This document shows, piece after piece, positions 9,101 through 15,626 of a DNA stretch of 64,000 bases. The stretch lies in contig NZ_NEHO01000008.1 of assembly GCF_002113375.1 (NCBI RefSeq), positions 166,134 to 230,133 on the forward strand, in the 5' to 3' direction. Below the pieces are notes generated by a model. It was not told the origin of the DNA. It did no database searches and saw only the letters and a program-made list of their open reading frames with translations. A program made the position numbers and the translations under genes. The DNA is from Pseudomonas sp. R37(2017) (GTDB taxonomy: Bacteria; Pseudomonadota; Gammaproteobacteria; Pseudomonadales; Pseudomonadaceae). How positions within the stretch are numbered: position 1 is the first letter of the stretch; each line of letters begins with the position of its first letter.

Positions 9101-9977
9101 CCGCGATGCCTTTGCCAACCTGATTCGCCTGTTCGACGCGGCGGTGCAAGCGGTGGCCGACCTCGATGAGCCGGACGATCTTAATCCGCTGGCTGCCAAG
9201 GTACGTGCCGAGCGGGAAGCCTTGCTGCAAACGGGGCTCGATGAAGACGCTGCGCGACGTCAGGCCGGCTGGCGGATTTTCGGTGCCAAACCCGGTGCCT
9301 ACGGCGCGGGCGTGCAGGGCGCCATCGACGCTCGCCTGTGGCAAAGCCGCGAGGACTTGGCCGAGGTTTACCTCAACTGGGGTGGCTACGCTTACGGTGG
9401 TGCCGATGAAGGCACCGCCGCCCGTGAACAGTTCAGCCAGCGACTGAGCCAGGTCCAGGCCGTGCTGCAAAACCAGGATAACCGCGAGCACGATTTGCTC
9501 GACTCCAACGATTACTACCAGTTCCAGGGCGGTATGCTCGCAGCGGTGGAAAGCCTCAAAGGCGAGGCGGCGGCCAGTTATCATGGCGACCACAGCCAGC
9601 CGGACCTGCCGAAGATCCGTACCTTGAAGGAAGAACTGAATCGGGTGATCCGCTCCAGGGCGGCCAATCCCAAGTGGCTCGAAGGCGTTAAACGTCACGG
9701 CTACAAAGGTGCGTTCGAAATGGCCGCGACAGTCGATAACCTGTTCGCCTTCGACGCCACCACGCAGTTGATCGACGATCACCAGTACGCTTTGCTCGCC
9801 GACGCCTATCTGCTCGACCCGGACACCCGGGATTTTGTTCGCGAACACAATCCCCATGCCCTGCGCGACATGACCGAGCGCATGCTCGAAGCGCAACAGC
9901 GCGGGCTGTGGAAGGAACCGGGTGAATACCGCGAGGCACTGGAGAATCTGTTGCTGGACATAGAAGAAGATGGCTAA
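6135..9977 (+). CDS. cobN: Cobaltochelatase subunit CobN, with an in-frame REPIN insertion
   Basis: CobN (1280 residues) is the large porphyrin-binding subunit of the ATP-dependent aerobic cobaltochelatase, which inserts cobalt into hydrogenobyrinic acid a,c-diamide. Typical stretches are HGNLEWLPGKGVGLSENCWP and NDPGEGAQAKRR. The C-terminus has NPKWLEGVKRHGYKGAFE. Around residues 795-824 the sequence departs from the family: about 29 residues (HPCRSEHARDG ... SRACSLLQE) are simply the translation of an inverted REP pair (8519-8603). The frame stays open through it. Whether the enzyme tolerates this loop is unknown. The gene is under the cobW riboswitch and is followed by another REPIN. Confidence 0.95.
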   Translation: MHLLRTQPGGFVSDDNIADLGQTPAELVVLCSGDSSLALLAEAAQQLPDDYPSVRLANPMQVQNHASVDLYVDEVLRHAKVILISLHGGIAYWRYGIERLVELSQRGVQVILVPGDDRPDPELSDLSTVGAEDRDRLWQFLRQGGMGNALDFFRCLANRWLGRDYTWEEPHTLPRTAIYHPQKRSAALSDWRADWHAGQPVAAVLFYRSHLQAANTAFVDVFCQRLQAAGLNPLPIALASLKEPGCLGVVEDWLDEASAAVILNTTGFAQSSPEAPHLRPFRRNIPVIQAICAQDNEPGWRASEQGLGPRDLAMHIALPELDGRIISRPISFKDLAWRSERSQSDVVCYRAQPERMDFVAELARRWVDLARLPNAEKRIALILANYPTRDGRIGNGVGLDTPAAALNILRALHAEGYPLPAGLPDSGTALIQQLLGGVSNDLDTLDLRPCQQSLAMDDYLAMFNALPEANRAAVLERWGAAEDDPMYRGGRMMIAGLRLGLSFVGIQPARGYQVDPSAVYHDPDLVPPHGYLAFYFWLRHTYGAHGVIHVGKHGNLEWLPGKGVGLSENCWPDALLGPLPNIYPFIVNDPGEGAQAKRRTQAVIIDHLMPPLTRAETYGPLRNLELLADEYYEAQLLDPRRARELQRDILQLVRDTHIDRELQLDDQLDSETDAAIWLPRLDTYLCDLKESQIRDGLHVFGESPVGRLRIDTLLALLRIPRGDGRGAQSSLLRALAKAFTLGFDPLDCTLAEPWTGPRPEPLLFISDETWRTAGDTRERLELFAAQLISDALNHPCRSEHARDGVSVTLMSTDTPSRACSLLQEAGWAEVSAIIDNLREVVAPRLDACGPAEMRGLLDALSGRFVPAGPSGAPSRGRLDVLPTGRNFYSVDVRNLPTTTAWRIGFQSANLILERHLQDHGDHLRQLGLSVWGTATMRTGGDDIAQAMALMGVRPVWATGSQRVDDFEILPLSVLDRPRVDVTLRVSGFFRDAFANLIRLFDAAVQAVADLDEPDDLNPLAAKVRAEREALLQTGLDEDAARRQAGWRIFGAKPGAYGAGVQGAIDARLWQSREDLAEVYLNWGGYAYGGADEGTAAREQFSQRLSQVQAVLQNQDNREHDLLDSNDYYQFQGGMLAAVESLKGEAAASYHGDHSQPDLPKIRTLKEELNRVIRSRAANPKWLEGVKRHGYKGAFEMAATVDNLFAFDATTQLIDDHQYALLADAYLLDPDTRDFVREHNPHALRDMTERMLEAQQRGLWKEPGEYREALENLLLDIEEDG
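8519..8603. repeat. REPIN inside the cobN coding sequence
   Basis: TGTAGGAGCGAGCATGCTCG starts at 8520 and its reverse complement ends at 8602. The inner arms GATGGAGTGTCAGT and ACTGACACTCCATC also pair, so the transcript could form a very long hairpin inside an open reading frame. Confidence 0.93.
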
Positions 9978-9989
9978 TCACCGCCAATC

Positions 9990-10081
9990 CTGTAGGAGCG
10001 AGCATGCTCGCGATAGCGGTCTATCAGGCAACATTTTTTTCGACTGAAAAATTGCCATCGCGAGCATGCTCGCTCCTACAG
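9990..10081. repeat. REPIN between cobN and the chelatase ATPase gene
   Basis: It has the same GTAGGAGCGAGCATGCTCGC subtype as the copy inside cobN, inverted at 10058-10080. Reading through it yields a false MLAPTG start for the next gene. Confidence 0.88.
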
Positions 10082-10128
10082 GGTTTGAGATGCCTGTGAA
10101 GATCCCCGACCATGATGAGAAACCCGAT

Positions 10129-11136
10129 ATGACCGACACCCCGCATTTCCCGCTCTCCGCCGTGGTCGGCGCCGACGATTTGAAGCTGGCCCTGTACCTG
10201 ACTGCCATCGACCCGAAAATCGGTGGCGTGCTGATCGAAGGCCCGCGGGGCATGGCCAAGTCGACCCTGGCCCGTGGTCTGGCGGACCTGCTGGCCAGCG
10301 GTCAGTTCGTTACGTTGCCGCTGGGTGCCACCGAAGAACGCCTGGTCGGCACCCTCGACCTCGACGCGGCATTGGGCGAAGGTCGCGCACAGTTTTCCCC
10401 CGGTGTCCTGGCCAAGGCCGATGGTGGCGTGCTCTACGTCGACGAGGTCAACCTGTTGCCCGATCACCTCGTTGACCTGCTGCTCGATGTGGCCGCCAGC
10501 GGCACCAATCTGGTGGAGCGCGACGGCATTTCCCATCGACACTCGGCGAAGTTCGTGCTGATTGGCACCATGAACCCGGAAGAGGGTGAATTGCGTCCGC
10601 AGTTGCTCGACCGTTTCGGTTTGAACGTCGCCCTTGGTGGCCACACCGCGCCGGCCGAGCGTGGGCAGATCATCCGCCGTCGCCTGGACTTCGACAGCGA
10701 TCCGCAAGGCTTCTGCCTCGAATGGGAATCTGCCCAGGCGTCTCTGCGCGAACGTTGCCAGAATGCACGCAACGCACTGGCCAGCATTCCACTCGACGAT
10801 CAGGCGTTGGCACACATCACCGAACGCTGCTTTGCCGCTGGCGTCGATGGCTTGCGCGCCGATCTGGTCTGGCTGCGGGCCGCCCGGGCTCACGCTGCCT
10901 GGCGCGGGGCGAACGCCATCGCCGAGGAAGATATCGACGCAGTCGCCGAGTTCGCCTTGCGTCATCGACGTCGCGAGCATTCGGCACCGGCGCCTGAGCC
11001 ATCCCGCACGCCGCAACCCCAAGCGCCGCAACACACCAACCCGAGTGAAGGGCAGGGCCAGTGGGGCGAATTGCCTGCCCAGGCGCTGGCGGTCGGTGCA
11101 CGACGTGAAGTGCCGAGCTGGCCAAAAAAGCCCTAG
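10129..11136 (+). CDS. Magnesium/cobalt-chelatase AAA+ ATPase (ChlI-like), unshifted product of chlD
   Basis: This 335-residue AAA+ protein has Walker A GPRGMAKST (residues 38-46), Walker B VLYVDEVNLL (about 101-110) and the arginine/sensor region around RPQLLDRFGLNV. It is the motor subunit expected to drive CobN. I chose ATG 10129; ATG 10090 is a possible alternative, and a start at 10066 is REP-derived. The C-terminal 60 residues are a Pro-rich linker. The frame ends at TAG 11134-11136, directly after a slippery AAAAAAG, so this short protein is probably the unshifted product of a longer ATPase-VWA gene. Confidence 0.88.
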   Translation: MTDTPHFPLSAVVGADDLKLALYLTAIDPKIGGVLIEGPRGMAKSTLARGLADLLASGQFVTLPLGATEERLVGTLDLDAALGEGRAQFSPGVLAKADGGVLYVDEVNLLPDHLVDLLLDVAASGTNLVERDGISHRHSAKFVLIGTMNPEEGELRPQLLDRFGLNVALGGHTAPAERGQIIRRRLDFDSDPQGFCLEWESAQASLRERCQNARNALASIPLDDQALAHITERCFAAGVDGLRADLVWLRAARAHAAWRGANAIAEEDIDAVAEFALRHRRREHSAPAPEPSRTPQPQAPQHTNPSEGQGQWGELPAQALAVGARREVPSWPKKP

Positions 11137-11171
11137 GCATTCGCCCTCGCTCCGTTGCGGGGGCGAATGCC
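11124..11171 (+). promoter_or_regulatory. Programmed -1 ribosomal frameshift signal
   Basis: The slippery heptamer A-AAA-AAG (11124-11130) is in the correct phase for the ATPase frame (CCA AAA AAG CCC TAG). After a 5-base spacer comes a 15-base-pair stem (11136-11150 with 11157-11171, one G-T pair) and a 6-base loop. The zero-frame stop TAG overlaps the foot of the stem. All three parts of a classical -1 signal are present. Confidence 0.85.
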
Positions 11172-11801
11172 AGACCCCGCGCCGGGCGGCTGGACCACGG
11201 TAAACAGGGCAAGCGTCACGCAGCCCGCAGCGGTTCGATCAACTGGCCCGGCACCTTGCTCAAGGGCCGGCCGCGTCAGCGTGACGACCTGCTGTTTGAG
11301 CTGCGTACTCGTTCGCCCCATGAACTGTGGCTGGTGATCGTTGACGCCTCCGCTTCAACCCGCCGCCATCAGGCATTGAGCGATGCCAAGGGCTTGCTGG
11401 CGCAGTTGTTCGACGATGCCTATCGCCAGCGTGCGCGACTGGCCTTGCTCACGGCCAGCGGTGCTGCCCCCAGGTGGCAGGTGCAGGGCTTGAAGGCTTC
11501 GACGGGGTTGCGCCAGTGGCTCGATGGCCTCGGCGCCGGTGGCGGCACGCCGCTGCTGGCGGCGTTGAATGAAGCGGGGCAATGGCTTGCAGCACGGCAG
11601 AAGCGTTTTCCGGCTGAGCAGCAGCGGTTGTTGGTGGTGACCGATGGCCGGTTGAAGGACTGTCCGCTGCTGCCGACGCTGGAGTGTCCGGGGCTGTTGA
11701 TCGACATCGAGCGCGGACCGATTCGGCTCGGGCGCAGCAAGGTGTTGGCGGCACAGTTGCAGACGCAGTATCGGCATATCGATGAGCTGATACCTCGCTG
11801 A
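11130..11801 (+). CDS. VWA domain of the chelatase (ChlD-like), reached by -1 frameshift
   Basis: This 223-codon frame lies -1 to the ATPase frame and opens upstream of the ATPase stop. It has no ATG; the first usual start codon is TTG 11256, which would cut off coding-like sequence (ARSGSINWPGT). It encodes a Von Willebrand factor A domain with a MIDAS metal site: DASAS, then GGGTPL, then VTDGR. ATPase plus VWA is the ChlD/BchD arrangement. With the -1 shift at 11124-11130 the gene gives a fusion of about 557 residues, so one gene can supply both chelatase partners. Independent internal initiation is the alternative. Confidence 0.82.
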   Translation, partial: ALGIRPRSVAGANARPRAGRLDHGKQGKRHAARSGSINWPGTLLKGRPRQRDDLLFELRTRSPHELWLVIVDASASTRRHQALSDAKGLLAQLFDDAYRQRARLALLTASGAAPRWQVQGLKASTGLRQWLDGLGAGGGTPLLAALNEAGQWLAARQKRFPAEQQRLLVVTDGRLKDCPLLPTLECPGLLIDIERGPIRLGRSKVLAAQLQTQYRHIDELIPR

Positions 11802-11825
11802 GATCAGTCGTGCCAGCAATGGCCT

Positions 11826-11900
11826 CTTCGCGAGCAGGCTCGCTCCCACAATTGATATGTGTCGAGCACAGGTTTTGTGGGAGCGAGCCTGCTCGCGAAA
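11826..11900. repeat. REPIN
   Basis: Inverted REP pair of the CTTCGCGAGCAGGCTCGCTC / GAGCGAGCCTGCTCGCGAA type lies between the convergent chelatase and oxidoreductase genes. Confidence 0.86.
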
Positions 11901-11929
11901 GCGGTGGATCAGTCAACCTCGACTCTGGA

Positions 11930-13153
11930 TCACTTGCCCATCGCCTGCCGGTACTGCCGGGTACGCTTGCCAATGTACAAGCGGTCGAGAATCAACGCCC
12001 ACAGCGCCGAGACTTCAGGTCGGGGTTTGCGCCCGCGGCTCAAGCGATGCAGCTGGAATTTCACCACTGCCATGTTTGCCAGTGCCGCCAGTGGCTTGCG
12101 CTTCCAGTGGATTGGCGGCAATTGCGGATGGCTGTTCCGGCCTTCGCGCCAATGTTTGACCAAGTGCGGCTCCACGGCCAGCGCGGTGCCGATGCCGGCC
12201 ATGGCGATGCCGCTGTCGAGGACCTGTTCGACGATTGCCAGGCGACGGATCCCACCCGTCACCATCACCGGCATACGCGCCACGCGGGCCAGTTCGCCGG
12301 CCATGTCCAGAAAGTACGCCTCCCGTGCCAGGGTCCGGCCGTCGCGTGCTTCGCCTTGCATGGCCGGTGCTTCGTAACTGCCGCCGGACAATTCCAGCAG
12401 GTCGATCGCTCGTTCGTTGAGCCACTGGATCACCTGCCGCGCATCGTCGGCATCGAAACCACCGCGCTGGAAATCCGCTGAGTTGAGCTTTACCGACAGA
12501 CAAAATTGCGGCGACACCACCTGGCGAACCGCGTCGACGACGGACAGCAGCAGGCGTGCGCGATTTTCCAGGGATCCGCCCCATTGATCGGTGCGCCGAT
12601 TGGTCAGCGGCGAAAGGAACTGACTGATCAGGTAGCCGTGGGTGGCATGGATCTGTACACCGGTGAAACCGGCTTTTTCTGCCAACGCGGCGCTGGTGGC
12701 GAAGCGACGGATCACTTCCTGGATGTCGTCCTCGCTCATGGGTTTGGGCTCGGCGAACATCTTCGAGAACTGGCCGAGATCCAGTGCAACCGCCGAAGGC
12801 GCCAGCGCTTGCTGGCCGAGGTTGGCCATGGTCTGGCGACCAGGGTGGTTGAGCTGCACCCAGAAGTGCGCACCGCCGGTCCGACCGGCATGGGCCCACT
12901 GCCGGAAGCGTTCCAGGTGGCGTTCGTCCTCCAGCGCTACACCACCGGGACCGGTCATGGCGCGGCGGTCGATCATCACGTTGCCGCTCAGCAACAGGCC
13001 GGCTTCGCCTTCGGCCCAGGCCTGATACAAGCGAAACAGGCCGTGGTCAGGCAATTGATCGGTATCGGCCAGGTTTTCTTCCATCGCGGCTTTGGCAATG
13101 CGATTGGCGATGGTCTGACCGTTAGGCAAATTCAATGCTTGAAAGGGCGACAT
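11930..13153 (-). CDS. NADH:flavin oxidoreductase, Old Yellow Enzyme family
   Basis: This 407-residue single-domain OYE has a FMN-binding TIM barrel. Visible motifs are QLNHPGRQ, the substrate/flavin motif GVQIHATHGYLISQFLSP, NRRTDQWGGSLENRARLL, and a C-terminal phosphate-binding VTGGIR. It probably reduces activated C=C bonds of electrophiles with NAD(P)H. There is no fused Fe-S/FAD domain, so it is not a 2,4-dienoyl-CoA reductase. The start at 13153 follows GAGGAG by 6 bases. The gene is divergent from a merR-type gene with a MerR-style promoter between them, so it is likely induced by that regulator. Confidence 0.9.
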   Translation of the reverse strand: MSPFQALNLPNGQTIANRIAKAAMEENLADTDQLPDHGLFRLYQAWAEGEAGLLLSGNVMIDRRAMTGPGGVALEDERHLERFRQWAHAGRTGGAHFWVQLNHPGRQTMANLGQQALAPSAVALDLGQFSKMFAEPKPMSEDDIQEVIRRFATSAALAEKAGFTGVQIHATHGYLISQFLSPLTNRRTDQWGGSLENRARLLLSVVDAVRQVVSPQFCLSVKLNSADFQRGGFDADDARQVIQWLNERAIDLLELSGGSYEAPAMQGEARDGRTLAREAYFLDMAGELARVARMPVMVTGGIRRLAIVEQVLDSGIAMAGIGTALAVEPHLVKHWREGRNSHPQLPPIHWKRKPLAALANMAVVKFQLHRLSRGRKPRPEVSALWALILDRLYIGKRTRQYRQAMGK

Positions 13154-13179
13154 GCTTGACTCCTCGTAGTGATGAGCAG

Positions 13180-13210
13180 AGGCTAAGCTTAAAGTTAACT
13201 TTAATGTCAA
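13180..13210 (-). promoter_or_regulatory. MerR-type promoter/operator of the oxidoreductase gene
   Basis: On the minus strand, -35 TTGACA (13205-13210) and -10 TAGCCT (13180-13185) are 19 bases apart. The perfect palindrome TTAAAGTTAACTTTAA (13189-13204) fills the spacer. Overlong spacers with a central dyad are the mark of MerR-activated promoters. Confidence 0.8.
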
Positions 13211-13229
13211 GCAGGCAAATGAGACCCCC

Positions 13230-13634
13230 ATGAAGATTGGTGAATTGGCACAGTTGAGCGGTTTGGCCGCATCGCGCATTCGTTTTTACGAATCTCAGGG
13301 CTTGATTCGTCAGGTCGAGCGATCCGCCAACGGTTATCGGCGTTACTCGCAACAGGCGCTGCAAACCCTGCAACTGATCCAGTGCGCGCAACAAGCCGGT
13401 TTCACTCTGGAGGAACTCAAGCAGTTGCTGCCGGATAATGTGACGGGTACGTTCAAGCACGATGAGTTGATGGCCGGCTTGCATCGCAAGGTGGAGCAGA
13501 TCGAAGCGATGCAACGGCGCCTGGCCCATAGCAAGGCTCAGTTGTTGGGATGGATCGACACCATCCAGGCCAGGCCGGAAGGCATGAGCTGTGATGAAAA
13601 CGCCGAACGGGTGATGACGTCATTCAAGCATTGA
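13230..13634 (+). CDS. MerR family transcriptional regulator
   Basis: This 134-residue protein begins MKIGELAQLSGLAASRIRFYESQGLI, the MerR winged-helix signature, followed by RSANGYRRYSQQAL (wing). A coiled-coil dimerisation helix follows (about residues 75-115). There is a single Cys near the C-terminus, so it is not a typical metal sensor of the CueR or MerR type. It probably responds to an organic electrophile and activates the divergent OYE gene. Confidence 0.9.
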   Translation: MKIGELAQLSGLAASRIRFYESQGLIRQVERSANGYRRYSQQALQTLQLIQCAQQAGFTLEELKQLLPDNVTGTFKHDELMAGLHRKVEQIEAMQRRLAHSKAQLLGWIDTIQARPEGMSCDENAERVMTSFKH

Positions 13635-13638
13635 GCGG

Positions 13639-13660
13639 GCGCGAGCCTGCTCGCGAAGGC
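13639..13660. repeat. Single REP sequence
   Basis: One GCGAGCCTGCTCGCGAAGG copy lies just after the merR stop; no inverted partner is visible nearby. Confidence 0.7.
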
Positions 13661-13681
13661 GGCGTATTCAATGCCGGCGAA

Positions 13682-14764
13682 TCAAGCCGGGCAATGAAAC
13701 GTATAGCGATCCTTGCCCGTGTGCTTTGACTCATACAAGGCTTCATCGGCCTTGACCAGCACCTGGTTCAGCGTGTCGCCGTCCTGCACCCGGGCCAGGC
13801 CGATGCTGATGGTTACCGGGTGCCTTGTGGGTTGCTCGCGCACCACCCGACACAATTCGCCTGCCAGCCCCTCGACGTCTTCGCGGCGAACCCCGGCCAG
13901 GTAAATCGCGAATTCCTCGCCCCCCAACCGCGCATATTCGTAGTGGGCCATCACCGACTTGATGTCCTGGGCGACGCGCTTGAGCACCTCGTCGCCAACG
14001 TCATGGCCATGGACGTCGTTGACCTTCTTGAAATTGTCGATATCGATCATTGCCAGGTAGTGGTCGTTTTCCCGCGGGGCATTGTTCAATTGCTGGTTGG
14101 CGCGGGTCATGAACGAACGGCGATTGGGGATTTCGGTGAGGGTGTCGATGTAGGCCTGGTCCAGCAGCAGCTTGGACATGATGAAGTTGTAGAGCTTGGC
14201 TTTGCGCAGTATCAGGAAACTGTAGATGGTCAGGCCGCAGATGAACGCAGAGTAACTGATGGCCATCACCCCGCTCAGCCCCATGTATTCGATACCGGTG
14301 TTGTAGAAAGGGTTGAGAAACGCCCAGGTCACGATTTGCGCGCCAAAGAACGACCAGCGGCTCAGCGGCAATACCGAGGCGGTAAACAGGGTGGTCGAAG
14401 CCGCCAGCAACAGCCAGGCGGGCTGGTGATCGCCGGGCAGGCCTTCGGTCAGCAGCCGCGTGCCGAAGGCCATGGCGAATACGAACAGCAGGTTCAGCGT
14501 CTGGAAATGCCGGGCATCGCGGATCAACCGAAGGGCAATGACGAGCGTCGAGAAAGCACCGATGAACACCAGGGAACGCCAGGTGAATGGCTGTCCGCCG
14601 ATGAAACTGAGGATCAGGTCATAAGCAATCCAGACCACAATGCTGGCGATGTAGATCAATGCGCAAAAGGTGCGCAGCCGATCGAATTCATGCTGGAGAA
14701 ACTCGGTTTTGAGCCTGGCCGGCGCCGATTTCTTCAGTACTTCGTCTTCAATGGTTTTGTACAT
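13682..14764 (-). CDS. Membrane-bound diguanylate cyclase (GGDEF) of the glycan operon
   Basis: This 360-residue protein has about five to six transmembrane helices (residues 33-185) and a C-terminal GGDEF domain. The active-site motif is GGEEF at 281-285, and DIDNFKKVND carries the metal/substrate Asp. No RxxD inhibitory site is seen upstream of GGEEF. It should make c-di-GMP from two GTP at the inner membrane. The start overlaps the DUF4434 gene by 17 bases, so it is the last gene of the wecB-nfrBA operon. This places a dedicated cyclase with a c-di-GMP-binding glycan synthase. Confidence 0.9.
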   Translation of the reverse strand: MYKTIEDEVLKKSAPARLKTEFLQHEFDRLRTFCALIYIASIVVWIAYDLILSFIGGQPFTWRSLVFIGAFSTLVIALRLIRDARHFQTLNLLFVFAMAFGTRLLTEGLPGDHQPAWLLLAASTTLFTASVLPLSRWSFFGAQIVTWAFLNPFYNTGIEYMGLSGVMAISYSAFICGLTIYSFLILRKAKLYNFIMSKLLLDQAYIDTLTEIPNRRSFMTRANQQLNNAPRENDHYLAMIDIDNFKKVNDVHGHDVGDEVLKRVAQDIKSVMAHYEYARLGGEEFAIYLAGVRREDVEGLAGELCRVVREQPTRHPVTISIGLARVQDGDTLNQVLVKADEALYESKHTGKDRYTFHCPA

Positions 14765-15626
14765 CGCCGACCTTGTTATTGTGCTGGTTGTCGAGAATCA
14801 CCTTGCCCCACGGCCGGTAGCGCAGGGAGAAAACCGATGTCGGATGGCAGCCCGGCGATGTGGATTGGGGAGGCATCGGTTCGGCACCAAAGGGTTGCCC
14901 GGCAGCGCTGACTTGCCGGAAGGCTTCCCTGACGATGCCAACGGAGCAGGGCAGGGCACTGGCATAGCCGTTGCGAATCAAGGGAGGCAAGCGCCCTGTG
15001 CCGGCACCGTCCTGCCACCACACCTGGATCCCTGTGTTGGCCAAATCCCCCAGCCACTGGCCATTCACCTGTGGCGAAAGCTTGCCCGCACTGAATACGC
15101 TGATGTGCAACGGCGCGTCGAGCTTACCGGCAAAATCCTTGAGCTGGCGTTGCAGGGTTTGCCGGCGATCGAGCGGCAGAAAGTGCAGGTCATCCAGTTC
15201 CAGGGGCAAGTACCAGCCGCTGACCGGCAGTTTCCAGTCCTTGCGCAGGGCCTGCTGCCGGGCCAGCGACTGCCCCAGTTGCGCCTGCCAGTAGGTTGCC
15301 AGCCCGGCGCTGTCCAGTTCGTCGATGCGTTGGTAATAGGCCGGGTCCATGCGCAGGCCCAGCACCAGATTCAGACCCTGGGCCCGGGCCAGTTTCAGGC
15401 TGGCGGCGAGCCAGCCGTTGGCGCCGCCGAAGTCTGAGTCGCCGTAGGCCGTCCATTGCACGATCACTGTGTGCACGCCCTGGTGGGCGGTGTCTTGCCA
15501 GATTCGCTGCCATTGCGCCTGGCTCAGGCTGGCGTCGGCGTTGAGCGGTTGGTAGAAAATCCGCTCGTCGGCCAGGGTCGCTCCGCCGCCCAGTAGCAGG
15601 CACAAAACCAGAAGTAGTCGCCTCAT
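14748..15626 (-). CDS. DUF4434 periplasmic protein (YbcH/NfrX-like)
   Basis: This 292-residue protein has a signal peptide (MRRLLLVLCLLLGGGATLA). Its TIM-barrel-like DUF4434 domain contains VHTVIVQWTAYGDSDFGG and GWYLPLELDDLHFLP, which carries acidic residues that could act in a glycosidase-like site. The E. coli nfr locus has a comparable periplasmic gene (ybcH). It shares one base with the nfrA stop codon. A role in trimming or moving the nascent glycan in the periplasm is inference. Confidence 0.75.
   Translation of the reverse strand: MRRLLLVLCLLLGGGATLADERIFYQPLNADASLSQAQWQRIWQDTAHQGVHTVIVQWTAYGDSDFGGANGWLAASLKLARAQGLNLVLGLRMDPAYYQRIDELDSAGLATYWQAQLGQSLARQQALRKDWKLPVSGWYLPLELDDLHFLPLDRRQTLQRQLKDFAGKLDAPLHISVFSAGKLSPQVNGQWLGDLANTGIQVWWQDGAGTGRLPPLIRNGYASALPCSVGIVREAFRQVSAAGQPFGAEPMPPQSTSPGCHPTSVFSLRYRPWGKVILDNQHNNKVGDVQNH

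Noticed and set aside
10066..10128. Upstream start MLAPTG for the chelatase ATPase
   Set aside because: MLAPTG is simply the translation of the REP sequence; the same false start appears beside several REPs in the window.
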